From: Elusimicrobiota bacterium
GTDB taxonomy: Bacteria > Elusimicrobiota > Elusimicrobia > UBA1565 > UBA9628
DNA length: 5,441 bases
Direction of reading: 5' to 3'
Assembly (NCBI GenBank): GCA_016194625.1
Contig: JACQBB010000007.1
Location: forward strand, 1-5,441
In this document: positions 4,926-5,441 of the stretch, piece after piece
Layout: each line of letters starts with the position of its first letter
Numbering within the stretch: position 1 is the stretch's first letter
Program-made: the position numbers and the translations under genes
Notes under the pieces: generated by a model
What the model was told of the DNA's origin: nothing
The model's database searches: none
Seen by the model: the letters and a program-made list of their open reading frames with translations, nothing else

Positions 4926-5441
4926 ATGAGGCGTTCGACGGCTTCGTGGGCGGCGGTCTCGCTCCTGGCGGCGCTGGTCGCGGCGCCGGCTCTCCCCGCG
5001 TCCGCGCAGTCGATGTCCTCGGCCGGCCAGCGCCTCGACGCGTTCGCCGCGGACTCCGCCGGCGGCGACGCCTCCGCCTCCGCGACGCGGGCGCTGGCGG
5101 GGACGCTCGGCCAGGCGGTCGCCGCCTCCACGGTCGCGACGGCGTCCTACACGGCCGGCGCCGGATACGTCCACCGGCGCGCCCGCCCCGGGACCGTCCT
5201 GGACCTGGCGCCGCGCGCGGACGCGACGACCTCGAGCGCGACGGTGACCTTCACGACGCCCGGCTACGACGGCGCCCTCGGCGGCCTCCTCGCCGGCGCG
5301 CGCTACCGCGTGCGCGTGGCCAGCTACACCGTCCCCGACACCTTCACGCTCGCGCAGGCCCAGGTCTCGGTGTCGACCCAGGGGACCGCGCCCGGCGACG
5401 GCGTCGGCCTGGGGCTCACCGGCCTGGTCCCGAACACGACC
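4926..5441 (+). CDS. Exported protein with fibronectin-III-like segment, N-terminal part (runs off the window)
   Basis: The first 172 codons are open to the window end. Residues 1-27 are a Sec signal peptide (MRRS, hydrophobic core AAVSLLAALVAAPAL, likely cut after ASA). Residues 30-81 carry the pattern LDAFAADSAGG then ALAGTLGQAVAAS and ASYTAGAGYV. This resembles a short module found at the start of many large secreted proteins, ending in an aromatic-Gly turn. Residues 90-172 look like one fibronectin type III-type beta sandwich: TVLDLAPRAD, then SSATVTFTTPGYDGALGG, YRVRVASY and LTGLVPNTT, the last being the G-L-x-P-x-T-x motif before the F strand. The usual Trp of strand B is replaced by Phe. 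Genes of this kind often encode long repeat proteins that mediate surface or matrix contacts; ligand and full length are unknown. It probably shares a transcript with the fibre-like gene. Confidence 0.8.
   Translation, partial: MRRSTASWAAVSLLAALVAAPALPASAQSMSSAGQRLDAFAADSAGGDASASATRALAGTLGQAVAASTVATASYTAGAGYVHRRARPGTVLDLAPRADATTSSATVTFTTPGYDGALGGLLAGARYRVRVASYTVPDTFTLAQAQVSVSTQGTAPGDGVGLGLTGLVPNTT

Noticed and set aside
3749..5131. Long minus-strand open frame opposite both exported-protein genes
   Set aside because: Highly Arg-rich with no domains, and it would run antisense through a signal peptide, repeats and a cysteine domain that make sense on the plus strand.

Overview
The window is a high-GC stretch from a diderm (Gram-negative-type) bacterium. 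It holds four minus-strand genes in the left two thirds and two plus-strand genes for exported proteins on the right. The outer-membrane lipoprotein Pal shows that there are two membranes. The cysteinyl-tRNA synthetase variant (HIPVHHTNE and KMAKSSGG motifs) and the style of the two exported proteins remind me of Elusimicrobiota or a similar deep-branching phylum. That is recall rather than a search, so lineage is a weak inference.

Left block, minus strand, read right to left: pal (Pal lipoprotein) at 3573-3028; a ClC-family anion channel/transporter at 2973-1717; cysS at 1688-312; then the start of an RlmB/TrmH-type rRNA 2'-O-methyltransferase from 315 to the window edge. Gaps are 54 bp, 28 bp and a 4-bp ATGA overlap. 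The four could be one transcript, but a TACAAT hexamer sits just before both the ClC gene and cysS, so internal promoters are possible. The cysS-rlmB pairing is a common bacterial neighbourhood and supports both calls. The ClC protein is unusual. It keeps the external gating glutamate, has Val where exchangers of the E. coli type have the internal proton glutamate, and stops before the last helix that normally carries the central tyrosine.

Middle: the 217-bp divergent intergenic region (3574-3790) is strikingly AT-rich in places (13 G/C in the 60 bases 3621-3680). It contains several short perfect palindromes and must hold the promoters for pal (leftward) and the exported-protein genes (rightward). 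It is the only sizeable non-coding stretch, and I see no RNA gene in it.

Right block, plus strand: a 368-residue exported fibre-like protein (3791-4897) with a signal peptide, an N-terminal beta domain, four 11-residue repeats and a six-cysteine C-terminal domain. It is followed 28 bp later by the start of another exported protein with a fibronectin-III-like segment, cut by the window end. The pair looks like a small cell-surface or extracellular-structure operon. I find no mobile element, CRISPR array, tRNA or rRNA, and no clear evidence of a new defence or metabolic system. The most unusual items are the truncated ClC, the possible leaderless cysS start and the uncharacterised surface-protein pair.
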